Origin: Paraburkholderia sp. BL23I1N1
GTDB lineage: Bacteria; Pseudomonadota; Gammaproteobacteria; Burkholderiales; Burkholderiaceae
Direction of reading: 5' to 3'
Assembly (NCBI RefSeq): GCF_003610295.1
Contig: NZ_RAPV01000001.1
Span: 62,001 to 126,000, forward strand
Length of the DNA stretch: 64,000 bases
Positions 51,656 through 63,148 of this stretch are shown one piece after another. A model generated the notes under the pieces. It made no database searches, was not told the origin of the DNA, and saw only the letters and a program-made list of their open reading frames with translations. The number at the start of each line of letters is the position of its first letter. The first letter of the stretch is position 1. The translations under genes were made by a program, and so were the position numbers.

Positions 51656-52987
51656 ATGTCTATCAAGATTCGCAAACTCGATTCCAGCGCTCCTGACTTT
51701 CACAAGGCGCTGCACGCGGTGCTCGCGTTCGAGGCGAGCGAAGACGAAGCAATCGAGCGCTCGGTCGCGCAGATTCTGAACGACGTGAAGGCACGCGGCG
51801 ACGCCGCGGTGCTCGAGTACACCAAACGCTTCGACCGTGTCGAGGCGAAGAGCGTCGAGGCGCTCGAGTTGCCGATGTCCGAGCTCGAAGCGGCCCTCGA
51901 AAGCCTTGAGCCGAAGCGCCGCGCGGCGCTCGAAGCGGCGGCGGCGCGCGTGCGCGGTTACCACGAGAAGCAGAAAATCGAGTGCGGCAGTCATAGCTGG
52001 CAATACACGGAAGCCGATGGCACCGTGCTCGGCCAGAAAGTGACGCCGCTGGATCGCGCGGGGATCTACGTGCCGGGCGGCAAGGCGGCGTATCCGTCGT
52101 CGGTGCTGATGAACGCGATTCCGGCCCGCGTGGCCGGCGTGCGCGAAATCGTCATGGTCGTGCCCACGCCGGACGGCGTGAAAAATCCGCTGATGCTCGC
52201 GGCTGCGTTGCTGGGCGGCGTGGATCGTGTCTTCACGATCGGCGGCGCGCAGGCGGTGGGCGCATTGGCGTACGGCACGGAGACGGTGCCCGCCGTCGAC
52301 AAGATCTGCGGCCCCGGTAACGCCTACGTTGCGTCGGCCAAGCGTCGTGTGTTCGGCACGGTTGGTATCGATATGATCGCCGGGCCGTCGGAAATTCTCG
52401 TGCTGTGCGACGGCACGACGGACCCGCGCTGGGTCGCGATGGACCTGTTCTCGCAAGCCGAGCACGACGAGCTCGCGCAATCCATCCTGCTGTGCCCGGA
52501 CGATGCATTCATTGCGCGCGTCCACGACGCGATCAACGAACTGCTGCCCACCATGCCGCGTCAGGACGTGATCCGCGCGTCGCTCGAAGGCCGCGGTGCG
52601 CTGATCAAGGTGCGCGATATGGCCGAAGCCTGCGCGATCGCCAACGACATTGCACCGGAACACCTCGAAATTTCCGCGCTGGAGCCGCATCAATGGGGCC
52701 AGTTGATCCGCCATGCCGGTGCGATCTTCCTCGGCCGCTATACCAGCGAAAGCCTCGGTGACTACTGCGCGGGACCGAATCACGTACTGCCTACGTCTCG
52801 TACCGCACGGTTCTCGTCGCCGCTTGGCGTCTACGATTTCTTCAAGCGTTCGAGCGTGATCGAAGTTAGTGCGGAAGGTGCGCAGACGCTCGGCGAGATC
52901 GCCGCCGAACTCGCCTACGGCGAAGGCCTGCAGGCGCACGCCCGCAGCGCCGAATACCGGATGCGGCAAAGCGGCGAGCGCGGTTGA
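51656..52987 (+). CDS. hisD: Histidinol dehydrogenase
   Basis: HisD oxidises histidinol to histidine in two NAD-dependent steps with zinc. The 443-residue product has [44 protein letters not shown], the [11 protein letters not shown] motif, the zinc-ligand SQAEHDE segment and [24 protein letters not shown]. It is complete. It follows hisG after the hairpin. Confidence 0.97.
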   Translation: MSIKIRKLDSSAPDFHKALHAVLAFEASEDEAIERSVAQILNDVKARGDAAVLEYTKRFDRVEAKSVEALELPMSELEAALESLEPKRRAALEAAAARVRGYHEKQKIECGSHSWQYTEADGTVLGQKVTPLDRAGIYVPGGKAAYPSSVLMNAIPARVAGVREIVMVVPTPDGVKNPLMLAAALLGGVDRVFTIGGAQAVGALAYGTETVPAVDKICGPGNAYVASAKRRVFGTVGIDMIAGPSEILVLCDGTTDPRWVAMDLFSQAEHDELAQSILLCPDDAFIARVHDAINELLPTMPRQDVIRASLEGRGALIKVRDMAEACAIANDIAPEHLEISALEPHQWGQLIRHAGAIFLGRYTSESLGDYCAGPNHVLPTSRTARFSSPLGVYDFFKRSSVIEVSAEGAQTLGEIAAELAYGEGLQAHARSAEYRMRQSGERG

Positions 52988-53149
52988 CCGGTCAAAGGCG
53001 CCAGCGGGCATCGAACCGATGCCCGCGAACACGACCGACGGATTTCGCGCGGTTTCCCGTTTAATAACGACAATACAGACCAACCTGGCGTAGTCCGCAA
53101 GCCGCCGATACCCGGCCGGCGTCTCTCGTGCGGCCCGGTCCACAGACTT

Positions 53150-54220
53150 ATGACGACACCTCAAGACATCATTCGCCGCGACGTGCTCGCGATGACGAGC
53201 TATCCGGTTCCGGACGCCACGGGCTATATCAAGCTCGATGCGATGGAAAATCCGTTTCCGCTGCCGCCGGTCCTGGCCGCCCATCTGGGCGAACATCTGG
53301 CCGGCGTCGCACTGAACCGTTACCCGGCGCCGCGCCCGGAAGCGCTGATCGAGAAGATCAAGCGCGTGATGGGTGTGCCGGCAGGCTGCGACGTGTTGCT
53401 CGGCAACGGCTCGGATGAAATCATCAGCATGGTGTCGGTGGCGTGCGCGAAGCCCGGCGCCAAGGTGCTCGCGCCGATGCCGGGTTTCGTGATGTATCAG
53501 ATGTCGGCGAAGCTGGCGAATCTTGAATTCATCGGCGTGCCGCTGAAGCCCGATTTCACGCTCGACACCGAGGCGATGCTGGCGGCGATCGCCGAGCATG
53601 AACCGGCGATCGTCTATCTGGCCTATCCGAACAACCCGACCGGCACGCTGTACAACGACGCGGACATGGAGCGCATCATCGCCGCGGCGAGCAAAAGCCT
53701 GGTGGTGATCGACGAGGCGTATCAGCCGTTCGCGCAGCAAAGCTGGCTGCCGCGCGCCGACGCGTTCGACAACGTCGTCGTGATGCGTACCGTGTCCAAG
53801 CTCGGTCTGGCCGGCATCCGCCTGGGTTATCTGGTCGGCAAGCCCGCCTGGCTCACCGAATTCGACAAGGTGCGCCCGCCCTACAACACCAACGTGCTGA
53901 CGCAAGCCGCCGCCGATTTCCTGCTCGATCACGTCGACGTGCTCGACACCCAGGCGGCGCAATTGCGCGAAGAACGCACGAAACTCGCGCAAGCCGTGGC
54001 CCAATTACCGGGCGCCGAAGTGTTCCCGAGCGCCGGCAACTTCCTGCTGGTGCGCGTACCTGACGCATCCGTTATGTTCGAAACGCTGCTGGCAGCACGG
54101 GTTTTGATCAAAAACGTGAGTAAAATGCATCCATTGCTGGTCAATTGCGTGCGTTTGACCGTCGGTTCGCCCGAAGAAAACGCGCAATTGATCGCCGCAC
54201 TGAAACTCGTGCTGCACTGA
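53150..54220 (+). CDS. hisC: Histidinol-phosphate aminotransferase
   Basis: HisC is a PLP aminotransferase acting on imidazole acetol phosphate. The 356-residue product has [46 protein letters not shown] and the PLP lysine in [15 protein letters not shown]. It lies 162 bases after hisD and 62 before hisB. A second aromatic-type HisC paralogue may exist elsewhere, as is usual in this group. Confidence 0.95.
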   Translation: MTTPQDIIRRDVLAMTSYPVPDATGYIKLDAMENPFPLPPVLAAHLGEHLAGVALNRYPAPRPEALIEKIKRVMGVPAGCDVLLGNGSDEIISMVSVACAKPGAKVLAPMPGFVMYQMSAKLANLEFIGVPLKPDFTLDTEAMLAAIAEHEPAIVYLAYPNNPTGTLYNDADMERIIAAASKSLVVIDEAYQPFAQQSWLPRADAFDNVVVMRTVSKLGLAGIRLGYLVGKPAWLTEFDKVRPPYNTNVLTQAAADFLLDHVDVLDTQAAQLREERTKLAQAVAQLPGAEVFPSAGNFLLVRVPDASVMFETLLAARVLIKNVSKMHPLLVNCVRLTVGSPEENAQLIAALKLVLH

Positions 54221-54282
54221 ACGGCAGGCCGTTTTTCCATCCCACATACCTATCGCTTTCTAGCTAGATTCGAGGAATTACC

Positions 54283-54870
54283 ATGCGCCTTGCGGAAGTC
54301 GTTCGCAACACCAGCGAAACGCAGATCCGTGTGAAGATCAATCTGGACGGCACCGGTCAGCAGAAGCTGGCCACCGGCGTGCCGTTTCTTGATCACATGC
54401 TCGACCAGATCGCACGGCATGGCTTGTTCGATCTCGACATCGAAGCGCATGGCGACCTGCATATCGACGACCACCACACGGTCGAAGACACCGGCATCAC
54501 GCTCGGCCAGGCGGTTGCGAAGGCGATCGGCGACCGCAAGGGCATTCGCCGCTACGGTCATTCTTACGTGCCGCTCGACGAAGCGCTGTCGCGCGTCGTG
54601 ATCGATTTTTCCGGCCGTCCGGGCCTCGAATTTCATGTGCCGTTCACGCGGGCGCGTATCGGCACGTTCGACGTCGATCTATCCATCGAATTTTTCCGCG
54701 GCTTCGTGAACCACGCCGGCGTCACGCTGCATATCGACAACCTGCGCGGCCTGAACGCCCATCATCAAATGGAAACGGTGTTCAAGGCGTTCGGGCGTGC
54801 ATTGCGCATGGCCGTCGAACTGGACGAACGCGCGGCGGGGCAGATTCCGTCGACCAAGGGCAGCCTTTAA
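54283..54870 (+). CDS. hisB: Imidazoleglycerol-phosphate dehydratase
   Basis: This is the monofunctional dehydratase of 195 residues, without the N-terminal phosphatase half found in enterobacteria. The manganese-binding motifs are present: [27 protein letters not shown] and the second repeat [27 protein letters not shown] (pattern only). GAGGAATT precedes ATG 54283. Confidence 0.97.
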   Translation: MRLAEVVRNTSETQIRVKINLDGTGQQKLATGVPFLDHMLDQIARHGLFDLDIEAHGDLHIDDHHTVEDTGITLGQAVAKAIGDRKGIRRYGHSYVPLDEALSRVVIDFSGRPGLEFHVPFTRARIGTFDVDLSIEFFRGFVNHAGVTLHIDNLRGLNAHHQMETVFKAFGRALRMAVELDERAAGQIPSTKGSL

Positions 54871-54936
54871 GCGTTAAGCGCCCATTTACCAGCCTCGTGA
54901 CCAGGACCGGCCGCGCTTCTACGCGTCCGGTGTGCG

Positions 54937-55557
54937 ATGGATATTCTGAAGTCGTTTATTTCGCTGCTGGCGCTGATTAACCCAATCGGCGCCATCCCAT
55001 TCTTCATGAGCCTGTCGGCGCATCAGAGCGACGCCGAGCGGCGCAGAACCATCCGTATCGCGGCGATTTCGGTGTTCTGCGTGATTGCGGTGACCACGCT
55101 GCTCGGACAGCAGATCATCAGCTTCTTCGGCATTTCGGTCGGCTCGCTCGAAGTGGGTGGCGGGATCATCATGCTGCTGATGGCGATCAACATGCTGAAC
55201 GCGCAAATCGGCAACAGCCGTTCGACGCCGGAAGAGCGCGACGAAGCCGAGCAGAAGGACAACATCGCGGTCGTGCCGCTGGCGATCCCGCTGCTGACCG
55301 GCCCGGGCGCGATCAGCACTACGATCATCTACGCGGCCGGCTCGACGCACTGGTATGACCGGCTGAGCCTGGTCGCGATCGGCGCCGTGCTGGCGGCGAT
55401 CTGTTTTTTTTCGCTGCGGCTTGCTGAACCGATTGCCCGCTGGGTCGGTCGCACGGGTATCAACATCGGCACGCGGCTCATGGGTTTGATGTTATCGGCG
55501 CTGGCGGTGGAATTCATCGTCGATGGATTGAAGGCATTGCTGCCTAACTTGAAATGA
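54937..55557 (+). CDS. marC: MarC-family integral membrane protein
   Basis: The 206-residue product has six membrane segments and family motifs [14 protein letters not shown] and [19 protein letters not shown]. MarC proteins have no firmly known function and are not histidine enzymes. It stands between hisB and hisH and overlaps hisH by four bases, so it is translated with the operon. A transport or export role is only a guess. Confidence 0.92.
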   Translation: MDILKSFISLLALINPIGAIPFFMSLSAHQSDAERRRTIRIAAISVFCVIAVTTLLGQQIISFFGISVGSLEVGGGIIMLLMAINMLNAQIGNSRSTPEERDEAEQKDNIAVVPLAIPLLTGPGAISTTIIYAAGSTHWYDRLSLVAIGAVLAAICFFSLRLAEPIARWVGRTGINIGTRLMGLMLSALAVEFIVDGLKALLPNLK

Positions 55558-56195
55558 AAACTTCGATAGCGATTGTGGATTACGGCATGGGCAACCTGCG
55601 CTCGGTTGCCCAGGCATTGCGCCACGCCGCGCCGGAAGCGGACGTGGCGATCGTCGATCGGCCCGAAGCGATCCGCTCGGCCGACCGCGTGGTGCTGCCC
55701 GGTCAGGGCGCCATGCCGGACTGCATGCGCAGTCTGGCCGAATCCGGCCTGCAGGAAGCGGTGATTGGAGCCTCGCGCAACAAGCCGCTGTTGGGCGTGT
55801 GCGTCGGCGAGCAGATGCTGTTCGACTGGAGCGCCGAAGGCGATACGCCGGGCCTCGGCCTGTTGCCGGGCAAAGTGCTGCGCTTCGACTTGGAAGGCCA
55901 AGTGCAGGACGACGGCTCGCGCTTCAAGGTGCCGCAAATGGGCTGGAACCGCGTGCGCCAGGCGCAGCCGCATCCGTTGTGGGACGGCGTCGCGGATAAC
56001 GCGTTCTTCTATTTTGTGCACAGCTATTACGTTTTGCCGGACAACGCCGCCCATACCTCGGGCGAAACGGTGTACGGTGTGCCCTTTACCTCGGCGGTGG
56101 CGCGGGATAACATCTTCGCGACCCAATTCCACCCGGAAAAGAGCGCCGAAGCGGGGCTGCGCGTGTATCGCAACTTCGTGCACTGGAACCCGTGA
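55554..56195 (+). CDS. hisH: Imidazole glycerol phosphate synthase glutaminase subunit
   Basis: HisH releases ammonia from glutamine for HisF. The 213-residue class I amidotransferase has [23 protein letters not shown], the nucleophile in [14 protein letters not shown] and the catalytic His-Glu in [14 protein letters not shown]. It overlaps marC and is separated from hisA by about 214 bases without a gene. Confidence 0.97.
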   Translation: MKTSIAIVDYGMGNLRSVAQALRHAAPEADVAIVDRPEAIRSADRVVLPGQGAMPDCMRSLAESGLQEAVIGASRNKPLLGVCVGEQMLFDWSAEGDTPGLGLLPGKVLRFDLEGQVQDDGSRFKVPQMGWNRVRQAQPHPLWDGVADNAFFYFVHSYYVLPDNAAHTSGETVYGVPFTSAVARDNIFATQFHPEKSAEAGLRVYRNFVHWNP

Positions 56196-56409
56196 GCGCC
56201 TTTCTTCATTCTGTTGCTGCGTGTCTTTCCGCTACAAGCGGGGCGTCGGCCGTGCGCTACAACCGCAGCAAGACGATTTCGCTCCAATTCGGTGCTCCGC
56301 AAGGGCGTCGAAAGAGTTGTACTAAACTAGCGAAACGGCGTTGTGGCGGGCTGGCTTGCCAGCCGCTGCCGCCGACCTTCAACCACCTCCCAGACAACAC
56401 CCGATTGCT

Positions 56410-57162
56410 ATGCTGCTGATTCCCGCCATCGACCTGAAAGATGGTCACTGTGTACGCCTCAAACAGGGCGATATGGACCAGGCGACGATATTTTCCGAGG
56501 AACCGGCGGCGATGGCCCGGCATTGGGTCGACCGCGGCGCTCGCCGTCTGCACCTCGTCGACCTGAATGGCGCGTTCGCCGGCAAGCCGAAAAACGAAGA
56601 CGCGATTCGCGCGATCATCGAGGAAGTAGGGGGCGAGATTCCCGTCCAGCTGGGCGGCGGCATTCGCGACCTGAACACGATCGAGCGCTATCTGGACGAC
56701 GGTTTGTCGTACGTCATCATCGGCACGGCCGCGGTGAAGAATCCGGGCTTCCTGCAGGACGCGTGCACGGCTTTCGGCGGCCATATCATCGTCGGGCTGG
56801 ATGCGAAAGACGGCAAAGTCGCCACCGACGGCTGGAGCAAGCTGACCGGTCACGAAGTGGCCGATCTCGCGCGCAAGTTCGAGGATTACGGCTGCGAGTC
56901 GATCATCTACACGGACATCGGCCGCGACGGCATGCTGCAGGGCATCAACATCGAAGCGACGGTGCGCCTCGCGCGCGCGGTGAAGATTCCGGTGATCGCA
57001 AGCGGCGGTTTGTCGAACCTCACGGACATCGAGTCGCTGTGCGAAGTCGAGGACGAGGGCATCGAAGGCGTGATCTGCGGTCGGGCGATCTACTCGGGCG
57101 ATCTGGATTTCACGGCTGCGCAGACCCTCGCGGACCGGTTGCGCGAATCGGACGACGCGTAA
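56410..57162 (+). CDS. hisA: ProFAR isomerase HisA
   Basis: HisA isomerises ProFAR to PRFAR. The 250-residue TIM barrel has [20 protein letters not shown] with the catalytic Asp, [16 protein letters not shown], the second acid in [12 protein letters not shown] and [13 protein letters not shown] 56410 is chosen because the barrel starts there; earlier codons are not family-like. Confidence 0.97.
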   Translation: MLLIPAIDLKDGHCVRLKQGDMDQATIFSEEPAAMARHWVDRGARRLHLVDLNGAFAGKPKNEDAIRAIIEEVGGEIPVQLGGGIRDLNTIERYLDDGLSYVIIGTAAVKNPGFLQDACTAFGGHIIVGLDAKDGKVATDGWSKLTGHEVADLARKFEDYGCESIIYTDIGRDGMLQGINIEATVRLARAVKIPVIASGGLSNLTDIESLCEVEDEGIEGVICGRAIYSGDLDFTAAQTLADRLRESDDA

Positions 57163-57387
57163 GGTCAACGCCTAAGGTCAATGCTCGTAGCGTCGCGCTC
57201 GACCTGGAATCGACGCAGCAGCGGACTTGAAAGCGGACGCAACGGCGTGTCTCGACCGCGTGTCACGCCGCAGGTGTTTCGGTTCGACACCCTTGCGGCC
57301 TGGCGCGGCGAGCCGCGCCGGCACTGTGCCGCTCGTGAAGATTCAGACGAGCGGCCTCATCAGCGGTATTGGCAGAATTGCAAGATC

Positions 57388-58161
57388 ATGGCTCTAGCTA
57401 AACGCATCATCCCCTGTCTCGACGTCACGGCTGGACGCGTGGTCAAGGGCGTCAACTTCGTCGAACTGCGCGACGCGGGCGATCCCGTAGAAATCGCGCG
57501 CCGCTACGACGATCAGGGCGCCGACGAACTCACCTTCCTCGACATCACGGCCACCTCCGACCAGCGCGATCTGATCCTGCCGATCATCGAAGCGGTCGCG
57601 TCCCAGGTATTCATTCCGCTGACGGTCGGCGGCGGCGTGCGCGCCGTCGAAGACGTCCGGCGTCTGTTGAACGCGGGCGCAGACAAGATCAGCATGAACT
57701 CGTCGGCGGTCGCGAATCCGCAACTGGTGCGCGACGCGACGGACAAATACGGTTCGCAATGCATCGTCGTCGCCATCGACGCGAAGCGCGTCTCGGCGGA
57801 CGGCGAAGCGCCGCGCTGGGAAGTCTTCACGCATGGCGGGCGCAAAGCCACCGGCCTCGAAGCCGTGGAATGGGCGCGCAAGATGGCCGAGCTGGGCGCG
57901 GGCGAAATCCTGCTGACCAGCATGGACCGCGACGGCACCAAGAGCGGCTTCGATCTCGCACTCACGCGGGCGGTGTCCGATGCAGTGTCGATTCCGGTGA
58001 TCGCCTCGGGCGGCGTCGGCTCGCTGCAACATCTGGCCGACGGCATCAAGAACGGCCACGCGGACGCCGTGCTGGCCGCCAGCATCTTCCACTACGGCGA
58101 ACACACCGTGGGCGAGGCCAAGCGCTTCATGGCCGATCAAGGCATTTCGGTGAGGTTGTGA
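57388..58161 (+). CDS. hisF: Imidazole glycerol phosphate synthase cyclase subunit
   Basis: HisF closes the imidazole ring with ammonia from HisH. The 257-residue barrel has [22 protein letters not shown] with the catalytic Asp, [35 protein letters not shown] and the second Asp in [14 protein letters not shown]. The start is ATG 57388; the frame extends upstream without family character. About 225 bases with no gene separate it from hisA. Confidence 0.97.
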   Translation: MALAKRIIPCLDVTAGRVVKGVNFVELRDAGDPVEIARRYDDQGADELTFLDITATSDQRDLILPIIEAVASQVFIPLTVGGGVRAVEDVRRLLNAGADKISMNSSAVANPQLVRDATDKYGSQCIVVAIDAKRVSADGEAPRWEVFTHGGRKATGLEAVEWARKMAELGAGEILLTSMDRDGTKSGFDLALTRAVSDAVSIPVIASGGVGSLQHLADGIKNGHADAVLAASIFHYGEHTVGEAKRFMADQGISVRL

Positions 58162-58162
58162 C

Positions 58163-58573
58163 GTGGTGAATCCCTCTTCAGTAGATTGGCTCGACAAGGT
58201 CAGGTGGGACGCGAACGGCCTCGTGCCGGTGGTCGCGCAGGAAGCGTCGACCAACGACGTGCTGATGTTCGCGTGGATGAACCGCGAAGCCCTGGCGAAA
58301 ACCGTCGAAACCGGCCGCGCGGTGTACTTCTCGCGTTCGCGCCAGCGCCTGTGGTTCAAAGGCGAAGAGTCCGGCCACGTGCAGCATGTGCATGAAGTGC
58401 GGCTCGATTGCGACGAAGACGTCGTGCTGCTGAAGGTCGAGCAGGTGTCGGGCATTGCGTGCCACACCGGCCGTCACTCGTGCTTTTTCCAGAAATTCGA
58501 AGGCACGGTTGAAGATGGCGGCTGGGCCGCCGTCGATCCCGTGTTGAAAGACCCCGAACACATCTACAAATGA
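58163..58573 (+). CDS. hisI: Phosphoribosyl-AMP cyclohydrolase
   Basis: This is the monofunctional HisI of 136 residues. It has [13 protein letters not shown], the zinc site [31 protein letters not shown] and GHVQHVHEV. Starts at GTG 58163 and 58166 are both possible; neither matters for the domain. It sits one base after hisF and overlaps hisE by four bases. Confidence 0.95.
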   Translation: MVNPSSVDWLDKVRWDANGLVPVVAQEASTNDVLMFAWMNREALAKTVETGRAVYFSRSRQRLWFKGEESGHVQHVHEVRLDCDEDVVLLKVEQVSGIACHTGRHSCFFQKFEGTVEDGGWAAVDPVLKDPEHIYK

Positions 58574-58962
58574 CGCAATCCACGCAATCCACCGAACCCG
58601 CTTCGTCCACCAACGACACGCTGCTGCGCCTCGCAGCCGTTATCGACAGCCGCAAGGGTGGCGATCCGGATGTCTCGTACGTGTCGCGCCTGTTCCATAA
58701 GGGCGATGACGCGGTGCTCAAGAAGATCGGCGAAGAGGCAACCGAAGTCGTGCTGGCCGCCAAAGACGCACGCCACGGCGGCGCGCCGAAAGCCCTGGTC
58801 GGCGAAGTGGCGGACCTGTGGTTTCACTGCCTCGTGATGCTCTCGCATTTCGACCTGAGCCCGGCCGACGTGCTGGCCGAACTCGAGCGCCGCGAAGGCC
58901 TGTCGGGCATCGAAGAAAAGGCGCTGCGCAAGAGCCGCGAGCGCGAGGAAAACGGCGACTGA
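58570..58962 (+). CDS. hisE: Phosphoribosyl-ATP pyrophosphohydrolase
   Basis: HisE cleaves PRATP to PRAMP. The 130-residue MazG-like protein has [30 protein letters not shown] and [14 protein letters not shown], with the metal-binding acids in order. It is a separate gene from hisI, unlike the enterobacterial fusion, and ends the histidine genes. Confidence 0.95.
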   Translation: MTQSTQSTEPASSTNDTLLRLAAVIDSRKGGDPDVSYVSRLFHKGDDAVLKKIGEEATEVVLAAKDARHGGAPKALVGEVADLWFHCLVMLSHFDLSPADVLAELERREGLSGIEEKALRKSREREENGD

Positions 58963-59056
58963 TTGTCGCCGCCTTGTCGCCGCGTCTTGAAGCGGCGAAC
59001 GTCGGCACCCACATTGCACTGAACGCATAGGATCGCATCCTCGGGAGGACGCAAGC

Positions 59057-59452
59057 ATGGAACAGTCGCAAGGAAATTATCCGCCGCCGGTCTACCGCAA
59101 CGCGATCGAACCCGAACGCGAACGCAGTCTGCGCACGCTCACGCACGTGCTGTACGCGCTGTATGCGGTCCATTGGCTGACGGGTGGCCTGACCATCCTG
59201 ATCGCCATCATCATCAACTACATCAAGCGGGCCGATGTGGCGGGCACACCTTACGAGGCGCATTTCGAGTGGCAGATCCGTTCGTTCTGGATGGCCTTGC
59301 TGGGTTATGCGATCGGGGCCGTGCTGCTGTTCGTGCTGATCGGCATTCCGGTTCTGTGGGCCGTCAGCATCTGGATGTTGTACCGTATTATCAAAGGCTG
59401 GCTGTATCTGTACGATAACAAGCCGTTCGCGAATCCGCGTGGCTGGGTTTGA
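59057..59452 (+). CDS. Small integral membrane protein (DUF4870-like)
   Basis: The 131-residue product has three hydrophobic segments, with ALYAVHWLTGGLTILIAIIINYI and WMALLGYAIGAVLLFVLIGIPVL among them, and the end YNKPF-like YLYDNKPFANPRGW, which recalls Tic20/DUF4870 proteins. Function is unknown. It lies between hisE and hinT in what looks like one long transcription unit conserved in betaproteobacteria. Confidence 0.8.
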   Translation: MEQSQGNYPPPVYRNAIEPERERSLRTLTHVLYALYAVHWLTGGLTILIAIIINYIKRADVAGTPYEAHFEWQIRSFWMALLGYAIGAVLLFVLIGIPVLWAVSIWMLYRIIKGWLYLYDNKPFANPRGWV

Positions 59453-59534
59453 GTCGAGTCCGGTTGCGGCCGGGCGGGACCCCAACCGTGCCGCATCACG
59501 CTTCGCGCTCTAGCCCTACTGCATCAGGAATACG

Positions 59535-59900
59535 ATGAGTCACGACCCGAACTGTCTTTTCTGCAAGATCGCCGCCGGCGAGATTCCGTCGACCAAAGTC
59601 CATGAAGACGAAGAGTTTGTCGCCTTTCGCGACATCCGTCCGGCAGCTGAAACGCATGTGCTGGTGATTCCCCGCAAGCACGTCGCCACGCTGTCGAATT
59701 GCACCGAAGACGAGGCTCCCCTGCTTGGTAGAATGCTTGTTCTGGTAGCGCGTTTGGCCGAGCAACTGGGCGTGGCGTACACCGGTGGCGAAACCGGTTT
59801 TCGTACGGTAATCAATACGGGGCCGGGCGGCGGCCAAGAGGTGTATCACCTGCACGCGCACATCCTCGCAGGGCCGCGTCCGTGGCATCGAATGGGCTGA
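59535..59900 (+). CDS. hinT: HIT-family purine nucleoside phosphoramidase HinT
   Basis: The 121-residue HIT protein has CLFCKIAAGEIPSTKVHEDEE, RPAAETHVLVIPRKH and the nucleotide-binding HxHxH motif in QEVYHLHAHILAG. It hydrolyses adenosine phosphoramidates such as AMP-lysine. The position after the his genes and before tat is common in betaproteobacteria. Confidence 0.95.
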   Translation: MSHDPNCLFCKIAAGEIPSTKVHEDEEFVAFRDIRPAAETHVLVIPRKHVATLSNCTEDEAPLLGRMLVLVARLAEQLGVAYTGGETGFRTVINTGPGGGQEVYHLHAHILAGPRPWHRMG

Positions 59901-60105
59901 CAAAAACCGCGGGCTGCAGTTGCAAGGCGTGCGGCGAGTTTTGGCCGTCGACAATAACGGGGCTGTTGTTTTTGCTGAATTTTACTGAACTGTAATGACG
60001 CCGACGCGATCGTCAGGTCAGAATGGCACACCGAGTCGCGGGTTGAATCGCAATAGCTCGCGGCAACGTATAGATGGAGCGTACGCGCTTCGATTCACGC
60101 CGTAA

Positions 60106-60402
<297 letters not shown>

Positions 60403-60441
60403 GCCGCGGCCCAACCGCGTTACTGACGGACACTCCACTTC

Positions 60442-60960
60442 ATGCTGGACCTCGGTCTAACCAAGATGGCGCTGATCGGCGTCGTTGCGCTAGTCGTACT
60501 CGGGCCTGAGCGCCTGCCTCGCGTCGCCCGCACGGCCGGCGCGCTGTTCGGCCGCGCGCAGCGGTATATCAATGACGTGAAGGCCGAAGTTACCCGCGAA
60601 ATCGAACTCGACGAATTGCGTCGCATGAAAACCGAGTTCGAAGCGGCGGCGAGCAACGTCGAAACCAGCGTTCAGGACAATCTGCGCAAGCATGAAACCG
60701 AACTGAACGATGCGTGGAATAGCGGCACCTCGGTGTCGCCAAGCATTGCCGGCGGCGCGCTTGAAGACGCCGGCAATTCGTCGTGGCAGACCAGCACGCC
60801 ACCGGCAGGCCCCAAACGCAAGAACTGGCGCGTCAAGCAGACAGCCATGCCCACCTGGTACAAGCGCGCCACCACGCGCCGCACGCGTGTGCTATCAGGT
60901 GCGGCGCGCGTGGCGCGGCATACGCCGGCCACCATGCGTCGTCCGACGCGGTTCTTCTGA
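60442..60960 (+). CDS. tatB: Twin-arginine translocase subunit TatB
   Basis: The 172-residue product has the TatB N-terminus MLDLGLTKMALIGVVALVVLGPERLPRVART (pattern) with the conserved Glu-Arg-Leu-Pro hinge, an amphipathic helix and a long charged C-terminal region. TatB and TatC form the receptor for twin-arginine signals. It follows tatA by 39 bases. Confidence 0.95.
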   Translation: MLDLGLTKMALIGVVALVVLGPERLPRVARTAGALFGRAQRYINDVKAEVTREIELDELRRMKTEFEAAASNVETSVQDNLRKHETELNDAWNSGTSVSPSIAGGALEDAGNSSWQTSTPPAGPKRKNWRVKQTAMPTWYKRATTRRTRVLSGAARVARHTPATMRRPTRFF

Positions 60961-60994
60961 TGATCAGAACGACAATCCCTAACCGAGGGCCGGT

Positions 60995-61774
60995 GTGAGC
61001 GACCCCCAGCAAACCCAGAACGAAGGCACTGAAGAGACCTTCATTTCCCACCTCGTTGAATTGCGCGACCGTATCATCCGCGCCGGCCTTGCCGTCATCG
61101 TGGTGTTTGTCGGGCTCGTGTATTGGGCGCCGGACATCTTCCGGCTGCTGGCGCGGCCCTTGATGCAGAATCTGCCGAAGGACGGCAAGATGATCGTCAC
61201 CGACGTCACCGGCTCGTTCTTCGTGCCGATGAAGGTGACCATGCTGGTCGCCTTCGTGATCGCGCTGCCGATCGTGCTGTATCAGATCTGGGCGTTCGTG
61301 GCACCAGGCCTGTATCAGCATGAGAAGAAACTGGTCGGGCCGCTGGTGGGCAGCAGCTACACGCTGTTCCTGTGCGGCATGGCGTTCGCGTACTTCGTGG
61401 TGTTTCCGACCATCTTCCGCGTGATGGCGCACTACAACGCGCCGCTCGGCGCGGAGATGACGACCGATATCGACAACTACCTGAGCTTCGTGCTCACCAT
61501 GTTCATCGCGTTCGGCGTGACGTTCGAAGTGCCGATTGTCGTGGTGCTGCTGGTCCGCATGAACGTGCTGACCATCAAGAAGCTTAGGGAAATCCGTCCG
61601 TATGTGATCGTGGGCGCGTTCGTGATTTCGGCGGTGGTGACGCCGCCGGACGTGTTCTCGCAGCTGATTCTGGCGATTCCGCTGATCGTGCTGTACGAGG
61701 CGGGGATCATCGCGGCGCGGTTGATTGTCGGCAAGCAGCCGGTAGCGGTTGAAGACGCAAGTCCGCCGAATTAA
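60995..61774 (+). CDS. tatC: Twin-arginine translocase subunit TatC
   Basis: The 259-residue polytopic protein has six membrane segments and the family motifs FISHLVELRDRIIRA, LYQIWAFVAPGLYQHEKK and the ISAVVTPPDVFSQLILAIPLIVLYE end. It binds the twin-arginine motif. The start is GTG 60995. A bidirectional terminator follows. Confidence 0.96.
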   Translation: MSDPQQTQNEGTEETFISHLVELRDRIIRAGLAVIVVFVGLVYWAPDIFRLLARPLMQNLPKDGKMIVTDVTGSFFVPMKVTMLVAFVIALPIVLYQIWAFVAPGLYQHEKKLVGPLVGSSYTLFLCGMAFAYFVVFPTIFRVMAHYNAPLGAEMTTDIDNYLSFVLTMFIAFGVTFEVPIVVVLLVRMNVLTIKKLREIRPYVIVGAFVISAVVTPPDVFSQLILAIPLIVLYEAGIIAARLIVGKQPVAVEDASPPN

Positions 61775-61839
61775 CGCTAACGGCGTGATGCGCGGCACGC
61801 GTGGGTTACGTTTAGCCGGATGGCCGAGCGGGTCAGGGC

Positions 61840-61880
61840 AAACAAAAAGGGCAGTCCATCGCGGACCGCCCTTTTTGTTT
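61840..61880. terminator. Bidirectional terminator between tatC and the degQ-like gene
   Basis: AAACAAAAAGGGC (61840-61852) pairs with GCCCTTTTTGTTT (61868-61880), with an inner GTCC/GGAC stem around ATCGC. A-rich and T-rich flanks allow use in both directions, for tatC (+) and degQ (-). Confidence 0.88.
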
Positions 61881-61904
61881 TATGGCGACGTTGCCGTTTG
61901 GCTT

Positions 61905-63129
61905 TCAACCGCCGTCGTCGTCCTGCTGATCGCCGCCGCCGTTGTCATCCGCCGGTTGTTTCGGCGGAGGCGGGCGCTTGCCGATGGTCACGTCGAGATC
62001 CATCTCGTGGCTCTTGCGCACCAGGTGAACCTTCGCAGCCGTGCCCGGTTTGATCTGCGCGATGACGTTTAACAGGCGCGTGGTGTCGGTGATCTCCTGG
62101 CCGTTCACGCTCACCAGGATGTCGCCCGGCTTGATGCCCGCACGATCGGCCGGTCCGTTCTTCAGGACGCCCGCCACAATTGCGCCCGACTTCTGCTCAA
62201 GCCCAAACGATTCGGCGATTTCCGGCGTCACGTCCTGCGGCTCCACGCCGATCCACCCGCGTGTGACCGAGCCCGTCGTGATGATGCTCTCCAGCACGCT
62301 GCGCGCGGTCGAGACGGGAATCGCAAAGCCGATGCCGAGCGAGCCGCCCGAGCGCGAATAGATGGCGGTATTGATACCGAGCAGATTGCCGTTCACGTCG
62401 ACCAGAGCGCCGCCGGAGTTGCCCGGGTTGATGGCCGCGTCGGTCTGAATGAAGTTTTCGAAACGTGTTGATGCCGAGGTGATTGCGCCCGAGTGCGCTG
62501 ACAATGCCCATGGTCACCGTTTGGCCGACGCCGAACGGATTGCCGATCGCCAGCACCACGTCGCCCACGCGCGTCTGGTCCATGCGGCCGAGCGTGATGG
62601 TGGGCAGATTGGTCATGTTGACCTTCAGCACGGCCAGATCGGTCTCAGGATCGACGCCGATCACCTTCGCATTGGTGGTGCGACCATCGGCCAGGGCAAT
62701 TTCGATCTGATCGGCGCCGTCTACGACGTGCTGGTTCGTTAGAATGTAACCTTCCGAACTCACTATTACCCCCGAGCCGAGATTCGACGCGGGTTGTTCC
62801 TGCTGCTTGCCTTTGTTCTTGTCGCCGAAGAAGTAACGGAACAACGGGTCTTTAGCGCGCGGGTCGGGCGGCAGTGAGCCATCCTTGCTGGAGAACACAT
62901 TGACGACCGCGGGCATGGCTTTTTGCGCGGCGTCCGCATAGGACGCTTGTGCGGGGCCAGTGCCGATGCCTGGCGCTACTTCCCGAAGGGCGACGATCGG
63001 TTCGGCGAGTTGCTTGCCGAATTGCCCTTGACGCTGGAGCCACTGCGGTTTGAGGGTCGCAATGATGAACATTAGCGCCAACAGCACGGTCACCGCTTGG
63101 GCAAAGAACAGCCAAAAGCGTCTAAGCAT
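61905..63129 (-). pseudogene. degQ: DegQ/MucD-type periplasmic serine protease, frameshifted
   Basis: The gene encodes a Do-family protease: N-terminal anchor or signal (MLRRFWLFFAQAVTVLLALM), protease domain with His in LTNQHVV and Asp in DPETDLAVL, catalytic Ser in GNSGGAL, and one PDZ domain. The first part reads normally to [10 protein letters not shown] and then leaves the family; the rest resumes in the next frame with [18 protein letters not shown]. One extra A in the AAA run at 62461-62463 accounts for it, since removing it gives [11 protein letters not shown]. The break separates His/Asp from Ser and PDZ, so activity is lost if the base is real. It is divergent from the NIF3 gene. 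Confidence 0.88.
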
Positions 63130-63148
63130 CTGAAGACTAGAGGTTTAT

